Assembly (NCBI RefSeq): GCF_014640175.1
Contig: NZ_BMGL01000002.1
Coordinates: forward strand, 1-64,000
Length of the DNA stretch: 64,000 nucleotides
Direction of reading: 5' to 3'
Source of the DNA: Psychroflexus salis
Lineage (GTDB): Bacteria > Bacteroidota > Bacteroidia > Flavobacteriales > Flavobacteriaceae
Of the stretch, positions 24,618 to 33,304 are shown piece by piece. Under the pieces are notes generated by a model, which saw only the letters and a list, made by a program, of their open reading frames with translations, had not been told where the DNA came from and made no database searches. The position numbers and the translations under genes were made by a program. Position 1 is the first letter of the stretch. Every line of letters begins with the position of its first letter.

Positions 24618-24780
24618 GGGCGTTTCCCCGATTTTTACATCGGGGTCGGGCTGTCCATTGCAATTCCTCGCTTTTTCAACTAAGCAAAACTAATTGGTAG
24701 TAAAGCTCATAAAATCGCTTTAATACCAAAATTTTGCTAAGTTAAAAGCTGTGGGATTTTCATTCGCATCCCTCACGCAA
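24618..24780 (+). ncRNA. Structured intergenic element, candidate noncoding RNA or repeat
   Basis: This occupies most of the 241-bp gap after the E1 gene. A perfect hairpin CCCCGA/TCGGGG (24626-24631 with 24640-24645) sits near the 5' end. A long hairpin follows: AACTAAGCAAAA (24678-24689) with TTTTGCTAAGTT (24732-24743), one mismatch, then GGTA/TACC and TAAAGC/GCTTTA inside it. GGGCG and GGGCTGTCC at the 5' side and GGGATTTTC, CATCCCTCACGC at the 3' side resemble an element I remember as recurrent in Bacteroidota intergenic regions. Whether it is an RNA or a MITE-like repeat is unresolved. The GC-rich blocks contrast with the surroundings. Confidence 0.5.
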
Positions 24781-24856
24781 ACAAAACTTGTCTAATTTCA
24801 AATTAATATTTGCTAACTAAAATTTTAAATAATAAGTTTGATTAAACTTTTTTAAG

Positions 24857-25288
24857 ATGAAAAGCATTCATTTTGATAACCTATTGTCTAAATGGTATTA
24901 TCTTCCCGTTCTTGGCTTGGTTGTATTATTATTAGGATCCTACTTCTTATTTAGAGAACACGAAGATGCTTATATTTTTTATCTGTTTTCAACCTTAATT
25001 TCGGTAATTCTTATTTCTAGAAATTTTTGGTATAAAGCCTACGTGCAATACAATAAGAGTAGAATTTTGATGCGTATCAATACTTCATCGCAAATTAGTT
25101 TAGAATTTGGTAGCATAACTCACATCAAACACGAAGCTGAAAAACTATCTCTTACCGAAAATGCGAAAATTCATCAAATAGACATAGAAGATGTTCAGCC
25201 AGCCGATGTTCAGAAATTGGTAAATTTAATAGTAAGATATTCCGAAGCATTTTACGAAGATGCAAGACAGGTAGCTTATTATGAATAA
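24857..25288 (+). CDS. Small membrane protein of unknown function
   Basis: A 143-aa protein with two adjacent hydrophobic helices near residues 13-32 and 38-55, followed by a soluble tail of about 85 residues (SQISLEFGSITHIKHEAEKL, DIEDVQPADVQKLVNLIVRY). The layout resembles a small membrane protein with a PH-like cytosolic beta-rich domain, but that is only a guess. ATG start in an A/T-rich context. It stands alone between a structured intergenic element and the convergent mevalonate gene. Confidence 0.7.
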   Translation: MKSIHFDNLLSKWYYLPVLGLVVLLLGSYFLFREHEDAYIFYLFSTLISVILISRNFWYKAYVQYNKSRILMRINTSSQISLEFGSITHIKHEAEKLSLTENAKIHQIDIEDVQPADVQKLVNLIVRYSEAFYEDARQVAYYE

Positions 25289-25315
25289 TCAAAGAATTAT
25301 AACTAGAATATAGTT

Positions 25316-26401
25316 TTATTCAATTATTTCTGCTCCTTTTCCTACTTCGTCGTGAATTACTTGCTGATTTTCGCAGTATTGTTTTAACGATTGATCTATA
25401 AAATGAACCACATTTTTTTGGTGTTGCTTAGGATACAACAAATGAACATTGGCACCAGCATCTAAGGTAAAGCACACGGGGATTCTGGTGGTTTTTCTAA
25501 ATTCCCAAATGGCATTGAGTACAGCGAGGGTGTTGGTCGTCATCAACATAAAATAGGGCCGACTGCTCATCATCATGGCGTGCAAGGTTAAAGCTTCAGA
25601 TTCAACTAAAGTCATAAAGGCTTCTAAATTACCCGATTTTAAGATTTCTAATAAATCACTACAGTTATGTTGGGCTTGTTCAAAACGTTTTTCGGCAAAA
25701 GGATGGCCATTCATTAAACTATGACCTAAAGTACTGCTTACTTTTTTTTGTCCTTTATCTACCAATAAAATGCTGTCTTGGTAGTCTTTAAAAATAGGAT
25801 GAAGGTCTTGCTTGAGTGCGATGGCATACAAATCTGAACTTTCATTAACTTGGGCATGTTTTCCCCAGAGCATGAGTTTTCCTTGAATGCTTCGGCTTGC
25901 GCTACCAGAACCTAATCGTGCTAAAAAGGAAGCTTTTTTTAATATGAAGTCATGAGAAACTTCTGGGTCTATCTTTTTTTCTAACTGCATTAAACACATG
26001 GCTAAGGCACTCATTCCACTAGCTGAAGATGCAATTCCGCTAGAATGTGGAAAGGTGTTTTGGGTTTGTATACTAAAATGGTAGTGGTTTACATACGGGC
26101 AATATTCTTCGATTAATTTTAAAAATTTTTCAATTTTAGGATGAAAACTTGGCGTGCTTACACCATCTAACTCTACTTTAATTTGGGTTTTTTCTTCTAC
26201 TTTGGTTTTAGCTACTAATTGTAGTTGCGTAGCTGTATAACAATTGGAAAGCGTAAAGCTTATTGATGTGTTTTTAGGAATTTGAATATCTGCTTTTCCC
26301 CAGTATTTTACCAAGGCAATATTGCTAGGTGAAGTAGATTTTAATTCTATTTTTTGGGGCAGTTGATTTGTTTTTAGAAACTTAAATTGTTCGAAATCCA
26401 T
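25316..26401 (-). CDS. mvaD: Diphosphomevalonate decarboxylase family (GHMP kinase)
   Basis: Cytosolic ATP-dependent decarboxylase of the mevalonate pathway giving isopentenyl diphosphate. Visible signatures are SPSNIALVKYWGKAD (about residues 24-38), the GHMP glycine/serine loop in FPHSSGIASSASGMSALAM (about 113-131), GSGSASRSI and a C-terminal DAGANVH, which includes the conserved catalytic-side Asp. At 361 aa it matches the Bacteroidota form. Other pathway genes are outside the window. Convergent with the small membrane protein, 27 bp apart. Confidence 0.9.
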   Translation of the reverse strand: MDFEQFKFLKTNQLPQKIELKSTSPSNIALVKYWGKADIQIPKNTSISFTLSNCYTATQLQLVAKTKVEEKTQIKVELDGVSTPSFHPKIEKFLKLIEEYCPYVNHYHFSIQTQNTFPHSSGIASSASGMSALAMCLMQLEKKIDPEVSHDFILKKASFLARLGSGSASRSIQGKLMLWGKHAQVNESSDLYAIALKQDLHPIFKDYQDSILLVDKGQKKVSSTLGHSLMNGHPFAEKRFEQAQHNCSDLLEILKSGNLEAFMTLVESEALTLHAMMMSSRPYFMLMTTNTLAVLNAIWEFRKTTRIPVCFTLDAGANVHLLYPKQHQKNVVHFIDQSLKQYCENQQVIHDEVGKGAEIIE

Positions 26402-26554
26402 CCTGTTTTTTATTCATAAATTATAAACACGAATTTACTACTTAAAAGCAATTTTCTAGATGTAATTGCAAGATGATTTTTATTTTTAGAAAGTAGAATT
26501 GATTTTGAAGGTGTGAAATAAATTTCTATTTTAAGCCTTTCTAAGAAATGGTGC

Positions 26555-27031
26555 ATGAAGAAAAAATTATTTATTCGCATTGGTGTTGGCGTATTAATTT
26601 GCCTACTGGTTGGGTTTTTGGGAGCAATTGCTACACAAAGTAGTGTAAACGATTGGTATACTACTTTAAACAAGCCGAGTTTTAATCCGCCCAATTGGTT
26701 ATTTGGTCCGGTTTGGACTACTTTATATGTGTTAATGGGAATTGCCTTTGGTTTAGTTTGGTCAAAAGGAACTTATCATGCATGGGTAAAAACAGCGATG
26801 TATCATTTTGGTTTCCAATTGTTGCTTAACTTAACTTGGTCGGTAGTGTTTTTTGGTTTAGAAGCTCCCTTTTATGCGTTGCTGGTTATTGCTGCTTTAC
26901 TTATTTTAATTGTACTTACCATTAAATGGTTCAAGGTGGTAAAGCCCATCGCTGCGTATTTGCTTATTCCATATTTACTTTGGGTATTGTTTGCTAGCGT
27001 GCTTAATTTTGAAATTTGGCGATTGAATTAA
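26555..27031 (+). CDS. tspO: TspO/MBR family protein
   Basis: Five-helix membrane protein of the translocator protein (peripheral benzodiazepine receptor) family, which binds tetrapyrroles. The family block WYTTLNKPSFNPPNWLFGPVW is present at about residues 33-53, with LNLTWSVVFFGLEAP near 90-104 and WVLFASVLNFEIWRLN at the end. At 158 aa it is standard. It is divergent from mvaD (153 bp between starts) and convergent with the HI0933-type gene. The physiological role in this organism is not evident. Confidence 0.93.
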   Translation: MKKKLFIRIGVGVLICLLVGFLGAIATQSSVNDWYTTLNKPSFNPPNWLFGPVWTTLYVLMGIAFGLVWSKGTYHAWVKTAMYHFGFQLLLNLTWSVVFFGLEAPFYALLVIAALLILIVLTIKWFKVVKPIAAYLLIPYLLWVLFASVLNFEIWRLN

Positions 27032-27037
27032 AGTTTT

Positions 27038-27131
27038 ACCCAATCATCTATTTGTAAATAACTAAATTTTCTTCCCTAGCTTGTGCTGAGCAAAGTCGAA
27101 GTAAGGGAAGACTAGAGATGGGTGTTTTTTT
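27038..27131. terminator. Nested hairpin between convergent genes, probable bidirectional terminator
   Basis: TCTTCCCT (27070-27077) pairs with AGGGAAGA (27104-27111). An outer ACCCA (27038-27042) pairs with TGGGT (27119-27123), and a T run starts at 27125. The loop CTTGTGCTGAGCAAAGTCGA resembles a palindromic repeat common in flavobacterial intergenic DNA. It serves tspO and, in reverse, the flavoprotein gene. Confidence 0.5.
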
Positions 27132-27133
27132 AA

Positions 27134-28384
27134 TTATTCATTTTCTTTAGAGGCAATACTTTTTGCGATTACAAAACCGCCCGTCCATGCATTTTGAAAG
27201 TTGAAACCGCCGGTTACGGCATCGATGTTTAATACTTCGCCCGCAAAATACAGATTGGGATGAAGTTTACTACTAAATTCTTTAAAGTTAATTTGCTTTA
27301 AATCGACTCCGCCAGCCGTTACAAATTCTTCTTTAAAGGTGCTTTTTCCGTTTACATCGAATACCGATTGGGTTAATAAATTTTGCAAAATTTGCATTTC
27401 TTTTTTTGAAATGTCTGCCCATTTTGTTTCAGCTGAAATAGAACTTTGGTTAACGAAACTCTGCCAAAGTCGTTTTGGAAATCCGAATAATGGATTGGCA
27501 GCCAATTGCTGTTTAGGGTGTGTGTTTTTTTGTTGAAGCATTTGCGCCATGACTTCATCTTCTGTAAGTTTAGGCAACCAATTTAACTTCAATTGAAATT
27601 GGTAATTGAGTTGATGAAAGCTTCGCGCACCCCAAGCGGAAAGCTTTAAAATACAAGGTCCGCTTAAACCCCAATGCGTAATTAACATCGGTCCGTTAGA
27701 TTGTAAACTTTGAATTTGTTTTTTGGAAAGTTTTTGTTGTTCATCAATCACTTCAACAGAAGTTTCCCAACTAATTCCTGCTAAATTTTGAAGTAAAGAA
27801 TGTTTGATGTTGAAGGTAAATAAAGAAGGAACGGGATCGATAATTGTATACTTTTTGTTTTTTAAAAGCTGCCAAACTTTTAAGCTGCTTCCCGAAGCAA
27901 AAACTAGGTATTTAGCTAAAAAGGCATCATTTTTAGTAGTAACTCTCCAGAGATGATCATCGGTTAATTGAACATCTTCAACGCCACATTGGGTTTTTAT
28001 TTCGATATTGAATTTCTTACAAGCTTCTAAAAAAGCATCGATTATACTTTGAGAAGAATCGCTTTCTGGGAAAATTCTACCGTCTTCTTCAATTTTTAGT
28101 GGAACATTTTCATCAGCCAGCCAAGCCATCATGTCGCCAGTTGCAAATTGATGAAAAGGACCACGCAATTCTTTATGTCCCCGCGGATAGTTTTTGGCGA
28201 GCTCGTTGGGGTCGAATTCGGCATGGGTGACATTGCATCGGCCGCCTCCCGAAACTTTAACTTTGCTCAATACATTTTTCGATTTCTCGAGTATAGCAAT
28301 TTTTAAATTGGAATGTTGCTGCGCACAATTAATAGCGGTAAAAAAACCTGCTGCGCCACCGCCGATGATGAGAATGTCTTTCAA
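27134..28384 (-). CDS. HI0933/YhiN-type FAD-dependent oxidoreductase
   Basis: Flavoprotein of the HI0933 family. The N-terminal Rossmann dinucleotide motif is ILIIGGGAAGFFTA (about residues 4-17). The family segment VSGGGRCNVTHAEF lies at about 45-58 and the C-terminal FAD-contacting block ELxxxDAVTGGFNFQNAWTGG-like region at about 385-407. At 416 aa it is full length. The start is TTG at 28384. This lies in TATTTTTG, a potential -7 box, so the true start or promoter may differ slightly. Function of the family is poorly defined. Confidence 0.88.
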   Translation of the reverse strand: MKDILIIGGGAAGFFTAINCAQQHSNLKIAILEKSKNVLSKVKVSGGGRCNVTHAEFDPNELAKNYPRGHKELRGPFHQFATGDMMAWLADENVPLKIEEDGRIFPESDSSQSIIDAFLEACKKFNIEIKTQCGVEDVQLTDDHLWRVTTKNDAFLAKYLVFASGSSLKVWQLLKNKKYTIIDPVPSLFTFNIKHSLLQNLAGISWETSVEVIDEQQKLSKKQIQSLQSNGPMLITHWGLSGPCILKLSAWGARSFHQLNYQFQLKLNWLPKLTEDEVMAQMLQQKNTHPKQQLAANPLFGFPKRLWQSFVNQSSISAETKWADISKKEMQILQNLLTQSVFDVNGKSTFKEEFVTAGGVDLKQINFKEFSSKLHPNLYFAGEVLNIDAVTGGFNFQNAWTGGFVIAKSIASKENE

Positions 28385-28446
28385 AAATATTTTTTTACAA
28401 TACTAAGATTTAGTTGATAATACTATTCCAGTTTTCTAAGTGTTTT

Positions 28447-30588
28447 TTATTTTCTCTTTTTCTTTTTCTTTTTCTTCGAAGTTTTTTTTTCTTTAGGATG
28501 TACCAATTGCATTTCTTCAATTAAATGTGAAGCTTCACCATATTTATCAATAATGAATAAAATATAGCGTGCATCGACCATAATGTTGCGGCAAATTTCG
28601 GGATCGTAAAATAAATCGCTCATGGTGCCTTCCCAAACGCGATCGAAGTTTAAACCGATTAAATTTCCATGCGCATCTAAGGCAGGACTGCCTGAATTTC
28701 CACCTGTAGTGTGGTTTGTACCAATAAAGCTAACAGGCATTTTTCCATTTGCATCGGCATAATTTCCATAGTTTTTAGCAGCGTATAAGTCGATTAATTT
28801 TTCCGGCACATCAAATTCGTAATCGCCAGGTACATATTTTTCCATTACACCTTCAAGGTAAGTTACAGGTTGGTAATAAACCGCATCTCTAGGTTGGTAG
28901 CCGTTTACTTTTCCATAAGTTACGCGAAGAGTAGAGTTGGCGTCTGGGAAGTAGCGTTCTTCTGGTAAAACATCCATTTGAGCTTTCATGTATTGTTTTT
29001 GAGTTTCATCAATTTCGGCCTTTAAGTTTTGATAACTCGGATTCAAATCCTGATAAAACTCATCAATATAGGGTTTTGCCATTTGGTATAGCAAATCGTT
29101 TTGAATGCTTTCAACAACTACTTTTAGCTCTCCATCCAAAGCAGCTAAACCACTTTCTTTTTGAATAAACAAAGAAGTTTCGAATAGTTTGTCTATTTGC
29201 TCTTTAGTTACATTTGCATCGTATAAAGGCAAAATTTGATGTATTACTTCGCGGTCTAGTTGTGCATTGTAATCCTTGTAAATTCCTTCGAACATATTTT
29301 TAATTACACCCTGTGCTTCTACAAATTGAGCTTCTCCTTGGCTAGATGCACCGACCAATTGGTTTAAACGAAATGCGATTTTCAATACATCGCTATTGGT
29401 TAAAAATACTTCTAAAAAGTTAGAGCGTTTAATGGCATAAGGCGCTAATGCTTCATATTGAGTCTGAAAAGTAGAAAGTAAATCGCCATACGCATCTACT
29501 TTGTTTTGTTCTTTTACTGCACGAGTAAATCGTTTTTCAAATTCCTTTTTTTGTTGAATTGCATTGCTTTTTTCAATTCCCAAGTTTTCACCTTTCCATT
29601 TTTTCCAATAATTGGCAATGCGAGCTTGTTTTGAAGCATATTGAATTCGGATTTGATCATCTTTTTGCATATACGCATCAATTATTTCTAGGGCTTTTTC
29701 ACGTATTTCAATATTAGTTGGATTTACTTGTTGGGTAATTTGCTCTACAGCAACAGCTGGCAAATACTCATTGGTTCTTCCTGGAAAGCCAAAAACCAAT
29801 GTAAAATCGTTTTCTTCTACGCCATCTAACGAAATCGGTAAAAAGTGCTTGGGTTGGTAAGGCACATTGTCTTCGCTGTATTTAGCTGGGCGATTATTCT
29901 TATCGGCATAAATTCTAAAAATTGAAAAATCGCCTGTATGTCTTGGCCAAACCCAATTATCGGTGTCGCTGCCAAACTTACCAATGCTAGATGGTGGAGC
30001 ACCAACTAAGCGAACATCTTCGTATTTTTCAGTAACAAATAAGAAAAATTGATTGCCTCCGTAAAAGGATTTGATGCGCAGGTCTTGCCAAGTTTCTTTT
30101 TTGAAATTTTTTTCAATTTCAGCACGTTTTTTATCTAAAGCAGATTGCTTCTCTTTGGCCGACATATCTTCATTTATAGCCGAAAGCATTTGGGAAGATA
30201 CATCTTCTATCTTGATGATGAATTCGGCATATAAATTTTCGTTGGGAAGTTCTTCATTTAAAGACATTGCCCAAAAGCCATCTTTTAAATAATCGTTTTC
30301 TAAACTAGAATGATATTGAATTTGCCCAAAGCCACAATGGTGATTGGTAAGTAGCAGACCTTGATTAGAAATTACTTCGGCTGTACAGCCACCGTTAAAA
30401 TGCACAATGGCATCTTTTAAGCTAGAATTATTTACATCGTAAATGTCTTTTGCGGTAATTTGCGCACCAAGACTTGTCATTTCTTCTTCGTTCATTCCTT
30501 CTAATAAGGAAGGAAGCCACATCCCGCCTTGTTGAGCAAAAGTTGGAAATACAATTAAGCAAATTAGTAAACGATACATATATTTCAT
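28447..30588 (-). CDS. S46 family dipeptidyl-peptidase (DPP11-like)
   Basis: Periplasmic serine exopeptidase removing dipeptides from oligopeptides. The signal peptide ends near residue 18 (FPTFAQ). The chymotrypsin-like catalytic His is in LLLTNHHCGFGQIQ (about residue 84), an Asp in SDTDNWVWPRHTGDFSIFR and the Ser in TGGNSGSPALDAHG. The Arg in LNFDRVWEGTMSD corresponds, from memory, to the S1 residue that distinguishes Asp/Glu-specific DPP11 from DPP7, which has Gly. At 713 aa it is typical. The last 18 residues are almost all Lys (KKTSKKKKKKKRK), an unusual basic tail encoded by an A-rich tract. Confidence 0.92.
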   Translation of the reverse strand: MKYMYRLLICLIVFPTFAQQGGMWLPSLLEGMNEEEMTSLGAQITAKDIYDVNNSSLKDAIVHFNGGCTAEVISNQGLLLTNHHCGFGQIQYHSSLENDYLKDGFWAMSLNEELPNENLYAEFIIKIEDVSSQMLSAINEDMSAKEKQSALDKKRAEIEKNFKKETWQDLRIKSFYGGNQFFLFVTEKYEDVRLVGAPPSSIGKFGSDTDNWVWPRHTGDFSIFRIYADKNNRPAKYSEDNVPYQPKHFLPISLDGVEENDFTLVFGFPGRTNEYLPAVAVEQITQQVNPTNIEIREKALEIIDAYMQKDDQIRIQYASKQARIANYWKKWKGENLGIEKSNAIQQKKEFEKRFTRAVKEQNKVDAYGDLLSTFQTQYEALAPYAIKRSNFLEVFLTNSDVLKIAFRLNQLVGASSQGEAQFVEAQGVIKNMFEGIYKDYNAQLDREVIHQILPLYDANVTKEQIDKLFETSLFIQKESGLAALDGELKVVVESIQNDLLYQMAKPYIDEFYQDLNPSYQNLKAEIDETQKQYMKAQMDVLPEERYFPDANSTLRVTYGKVNGYQPRDAVYYQPVTYLEGVMEKYVPGDYEFDVPEKLIDLYAAKNYGNYADANGKMPVSFIGTNHTTGGNSGSPALDAHGNLIGLNFDRVWEGTMSDLFYDPEICRNIMVDARYILFIIDKYGEASHLIEEMQLVHPKEKKTSKKKKKKKRK

Positions 30589-30677
30589 AAGTGTAGGTGT
30601 TTTTTAAAAAATAGGTTTATTTGAAAAATTTACTTCAAAAATAGGGTAATTTTAGCTTATTCTGAAAAAAGTAGCTT

Positions 30678-30899
30678 TTAGCTTTTCAATTTTTTATTAA
30701 TTCTTATAATTTGAATAATAGGAATAAAGCCTAGTGAAATTATTACTAGGGGTAAAATACCATAAATTAGTTCGAATTTAAGTTGATGGTTGATGAATAA
30801 ATAAGCCAAATAAAACAAGAAAACAATCAAAAATACAAACAGCCCAAATAAAATACTCATGTGTATATTCTTTTGTTGTTTAAGTTTTCTTCGATTCAT
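30678..30899 (-). CDS. Small two-helix membrane protein
   Basis: A 73-aa protein with a basic N-terminus (MNRRKLKQQK) and two hydrophobic helices, about residues 15-36 and 43-64, ending in RINKKLKS. The positive-inside pattern at both ends fits a hairpin in the inner membrane with both termini cytosolic. ATG start; no recognised family. It lies 89 bp from the S46 peptidase start on the same strand. Confidence 0.55.
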   Translation of the reverse strand: MNRRKLKQQKNIHMSILFGLFVFLIVFLFYLAYLFINHQLKFELIYGILPLVIISLGFIPIIQIIRINKKLKS

Positions 30900-31063
30900 T
30901 CTAGTCTAGGTATGTTAAGTGATTTTCTAAGTGCAAAGAAAAAATTTTATTTGGAATTATTGTTCAAATAGCCAATTACGTATTTATTGTTTTTATTTCA
31001 ACTTGATAAAAATTCAAACTCTACTAATTTATTGAATTGCGTACTTAAATTCGATGGTTTTTT

Positions 31064-31071
31064 TATGTTTG
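31064..31071 (+). promoter_or_regulatory. -7 box of the broken lipocalin-like gene
   Basis: TATGTTTG matches TAnnTTTG and ends 25 nt before the ATG at 31097. A TTG at 31037-31039 lies 24 nt upstream, slightly wide for a -33 element. The promoter therefore seems intact. Confidence 0.4.
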
Positions 31072-31096
31072 TGTAAATATTTAAAATAATATAAAA

Positions 31097-31582
31097 ATGA
31101 AAAATTTTATTCGATTAACTTTTCTTGTTGTTTTTGTTTTGTTCATATCTTCTTGCGATAGTGATGATGATAATGGCTCATCCAAACAACCTTTAGTTGG
31201 GACGTGGCAAATTTATGAAGTTAACTTTTTTGAAAGCTTCCTAGTTAACGGAAATGAAGAGACTTCAGATTAATCATTTTTAACTGAAAATTGCGATCCA
31301 ATTCCGTTTTTTTCATTCGATGCTGATGGAACTCTTACATTTATAAGTTTTGAAATTGATCTTGATGAGATTGGTATTGATGATGCTTCTTGTGTATTTG
31401 TGGAACAATTATCTGGTACTTGGAGTTTAATAAACAACAACATTTATAGACTTACTGTTGATAATGACCCTGTAGAAGTTGAAATTACTTTTTCAAACAA
31501 TAACGATAACGTGGATATTATTTTTGATGGTTCTGATGAAGAAGGTGAATTTATCGTAACCTACAAGGCAACACAAATTTGA
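31097..31582 (+). pseudogene. Lipocalin-like lipoprotein interrupted by an in-frame TAA
   Basis: Reading from the ATG gives a lipoprotein signal (FLVVFVLFISSC, lipidated Cys at residue 20), an acidic linker and the lipocalin-like opening PLVGTWQIYEVN. A TAA at 31271-31273 stops it after 58 codons. The same frame continues open for 102 more codons to the TGA at 31580. It encodes the expected remainder: a Cys, FSFDADGTLTF, LSGTWSLINNNIYRLTV and a final strand. The frame is not shifted; one codon is a stop. It is either a recent nonsense mutation, a sequencing error or a readthrough site. The intact protein would be 161 aa, a normal length for Bacteroidota lipocalin-like lipoproteins. Confidence 0.8.
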
Positions 31583-31705
31583 TTTGTTTTTTGATTATTA
31601 TTTTGATTTATAATTGATTATTACATGTAGAACTAGCTTTATTTAATTTTTTTAAGGTACAGCATTTTTATAAGCTTTGAGTCAAATGTATACTTCGAGT
31701 ATTTC

Positions 31706-32545
31706 TCATCTCAAAAATTCTATCGATTTTTGAACAAGTAATTTTGTAGCATTTGGTAAACTCTTTTCTTCCCACGGATGCTCCATCCCAAAAACATGAT
31801 TGGCATTGGCAATCCATTTTATCTTAGCATTTTTAGCTGTGTTAAATAAAGTTTCAGCTTCAAAAGCATTTACGGCTTCATCTTGTGTACCATGTATAAT
31901 TAAAAATGGAATTTTTAAGTTAGCTGCTGCTGTTTTAATATGAAGGCGTTTTTGGTTAGCCATGAAATCTTCATAAAATTGAATAAAGTGTGGCATTTTT
32001 TGTTTGGTCCTAGCATTTACAATATAATATACGCCATCTTCTTTCCACTTGGCTAATTTATTTCCTTTGGGAAATCGGTTGCCAAAATCGGAAACTCCTG
32101 CCCAAGTAATGAGTTGCTTAATACGCGGATCTTCATTTGCTTTTAATAGCGCAATTCCACCACCGCGGCTATGGCCAATTAAGGAAATTTGAGTGCTGTC
32201 AATTTCTTTAGCGAGTTCTTTATTGCTTTCAAAATAATCGATTACCAGCTTTAAGTCTTCGAGTTGCTCGGTATAATTATCCTGACCAAAAGCTTCTAAA
32301 TCGGTGAATTCACTTGGATTTTTTGAAGTTGTCCCATTGTGTGAGAAGTTAAATTTTACAAAGAAAAATCCAGCTTGAGCAAAGGCTTCTGCAATTAAAT
32401 GCCAAGCTCCCCAATCTTTAAAACCTTTGTAACCATGACAAAAAATAACTATGGGTTTTGCTTGTTTGCTTTCTTGAAAAGTAACATCGCCAAATACTTC
32501 TTTTTGATGTTTGGTAATGATATTAAATGGTTTTGTCTTAAGCAT
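31706..32545 (-). CDS. Alpha/beta hydrolase (dienelactone hydrolase-like)
   Basis: Cytosolic alpha/beta-fold hydrolase. The strand-turn PIVIFCHGYKGFKDWG (about residues 31-46) forms the oxyanion region. The nucleophile elbow is GHSRGGG (Ser about residue 125). The acid is the Asp in IHGTQDEAV and the His is in NANHVFG near 262. At 279 aa the size is ordinary. It is the last gene of a minus-strand run with the GIN-domain lipoprotein and PagL-like genes (3-bp gap upstream). Substrate unknown. Confidence 0.85.
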   Translation of the reverse strand: MLKTKPFNIITKHQKEVFGDVTFQESKQAKPIVIFCHGYKGFKDWGAWHLIAEAFAQAGFFFVKFNFSHNGTTSKNPSEFTDLEAFGQDNYTEQLEDLKLVIDYFESNKELAKEIDSTQISLIGHSRGGGIALLKANEDPRIKQLITWAGVSDFGNRFPKGNKLAKWKEDGVYYIVNARTKQKMPHFIQFYEDFMANQKRLHIKTAAANLKIPFLIIHGTQDEAVNAFEAETLFNTAKNAKIKWIANANHVFGMEHPWEEKSLPNATKLLVQKSIEFLR

Positions 32546-32548
32546 TGG

Positions 32549-33304
32549 TTATTCGTTTTTAAAAATAATTTGTCCAGTTAAAAGGCGGTCTACATCTATA
32601 TGCATTGGATTGTTGTGCAAAATTAAATTTCCGGTAGATAATAATTCGCCGCTAATTTCTTCAATAGGAAATACATGCACATCGCCAAATCCACGATGGT
32701 AAATATCAATTTTGTTTGCTACTAAAGATTCTCCAAAAATTCTTCCCGAACCAGTGTAAAAGCCTATGTTTAGGTAATTAGATGTACCTTTTAAATAAAA
32801 ATCTGAAATTCCTGCATGAGAAATAAATAACTCGTTGGTGTTTAAATCCAAGTTGAAATCTCCAATAGCCAGGGCTGAATTATCATTGTAATTTTCAGAA
32901 ATTAAAGTGAGTTCGTCGAAATGTAAGGTGTTTTTACTTTGTACTTTAAATTGCGATGAATTTCTTATTTCCTTTAAATTTGGTGTTTTTAAATGTATAA
33001 TATAAGGTGGGTTTTTGAAGCCAGATGCACATAAATCATTAGCTTTTATCTCTAAATGATCTTCCTTTAAATTTAGGATTATATCGTTTAATTTCTTGCT
33101 TCCAGCTTCAATACTAATTTGTTGATTTTCGGAATAGGTAATTTGAAGTTCGATATTTTTACGGATAGTAATTTTATCGAAAGCAGCTAACTCTATTTCG
33201 CGTGTTTCCTTATTTCCAGCACTTGTAAAGCAATCTTCAATTGCATCTGGACTACAACTACAAATGCAAAATAATAAAAACAGAGATGTAATTTTTTTAA
33301 TCAT
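32549..33304 (-). CDS. Lipoprotein with DUF2807 (GIN) adhesin-head-like domain
   Basis: The lipobox LFCICSC places the lipidated Cys near residue 17. The rest (about 35-245) is a repetitive beta-strand domain of the DUF2807 family: IELAAFDKITIRKNIELQITYS, then LEIKANDLC, LKEIRNSSQFKVQS, LYISHAG-like turns and YHRGFGDVHVFP. DUF2807 forms a right-handed beta-helix-like head found on Bacteroidota surface or periplasmic proteins. Its start overlaps the PagL-like stop by 4 bp, so the two are translationally coupled. Role unknown. Confidence 0.85.
   Translation of the reverse strand: MIKKITSLFLLFCICSCSPDAIEDCFTSAGNKETREIELAAFDKITIRKNIELQITYSENQQISIEAGSKKLNDIILNLKEDHLEIKANDLCASGFKNPPYIIHLKTPNLKEIRNSSQFKVQSKNTLHFDELTLISENYNDNSALAIGDFNLDLNTNELFISHAGISDFYLKGTSNYLNIGFYTGSGRIFGESLVANKIDIYHRGFGDVHVFPIEEISGELLSTGNLILHNNPMHIDVDRLLTGQIIFKNE

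Noticed and set aside
26410-26694. 94-aa minus-strand frame over the 5' end of tspO
   Set aside because: It is antisense to the conserved TspO block and its start region overlaps the divergent spacer. No independent support.
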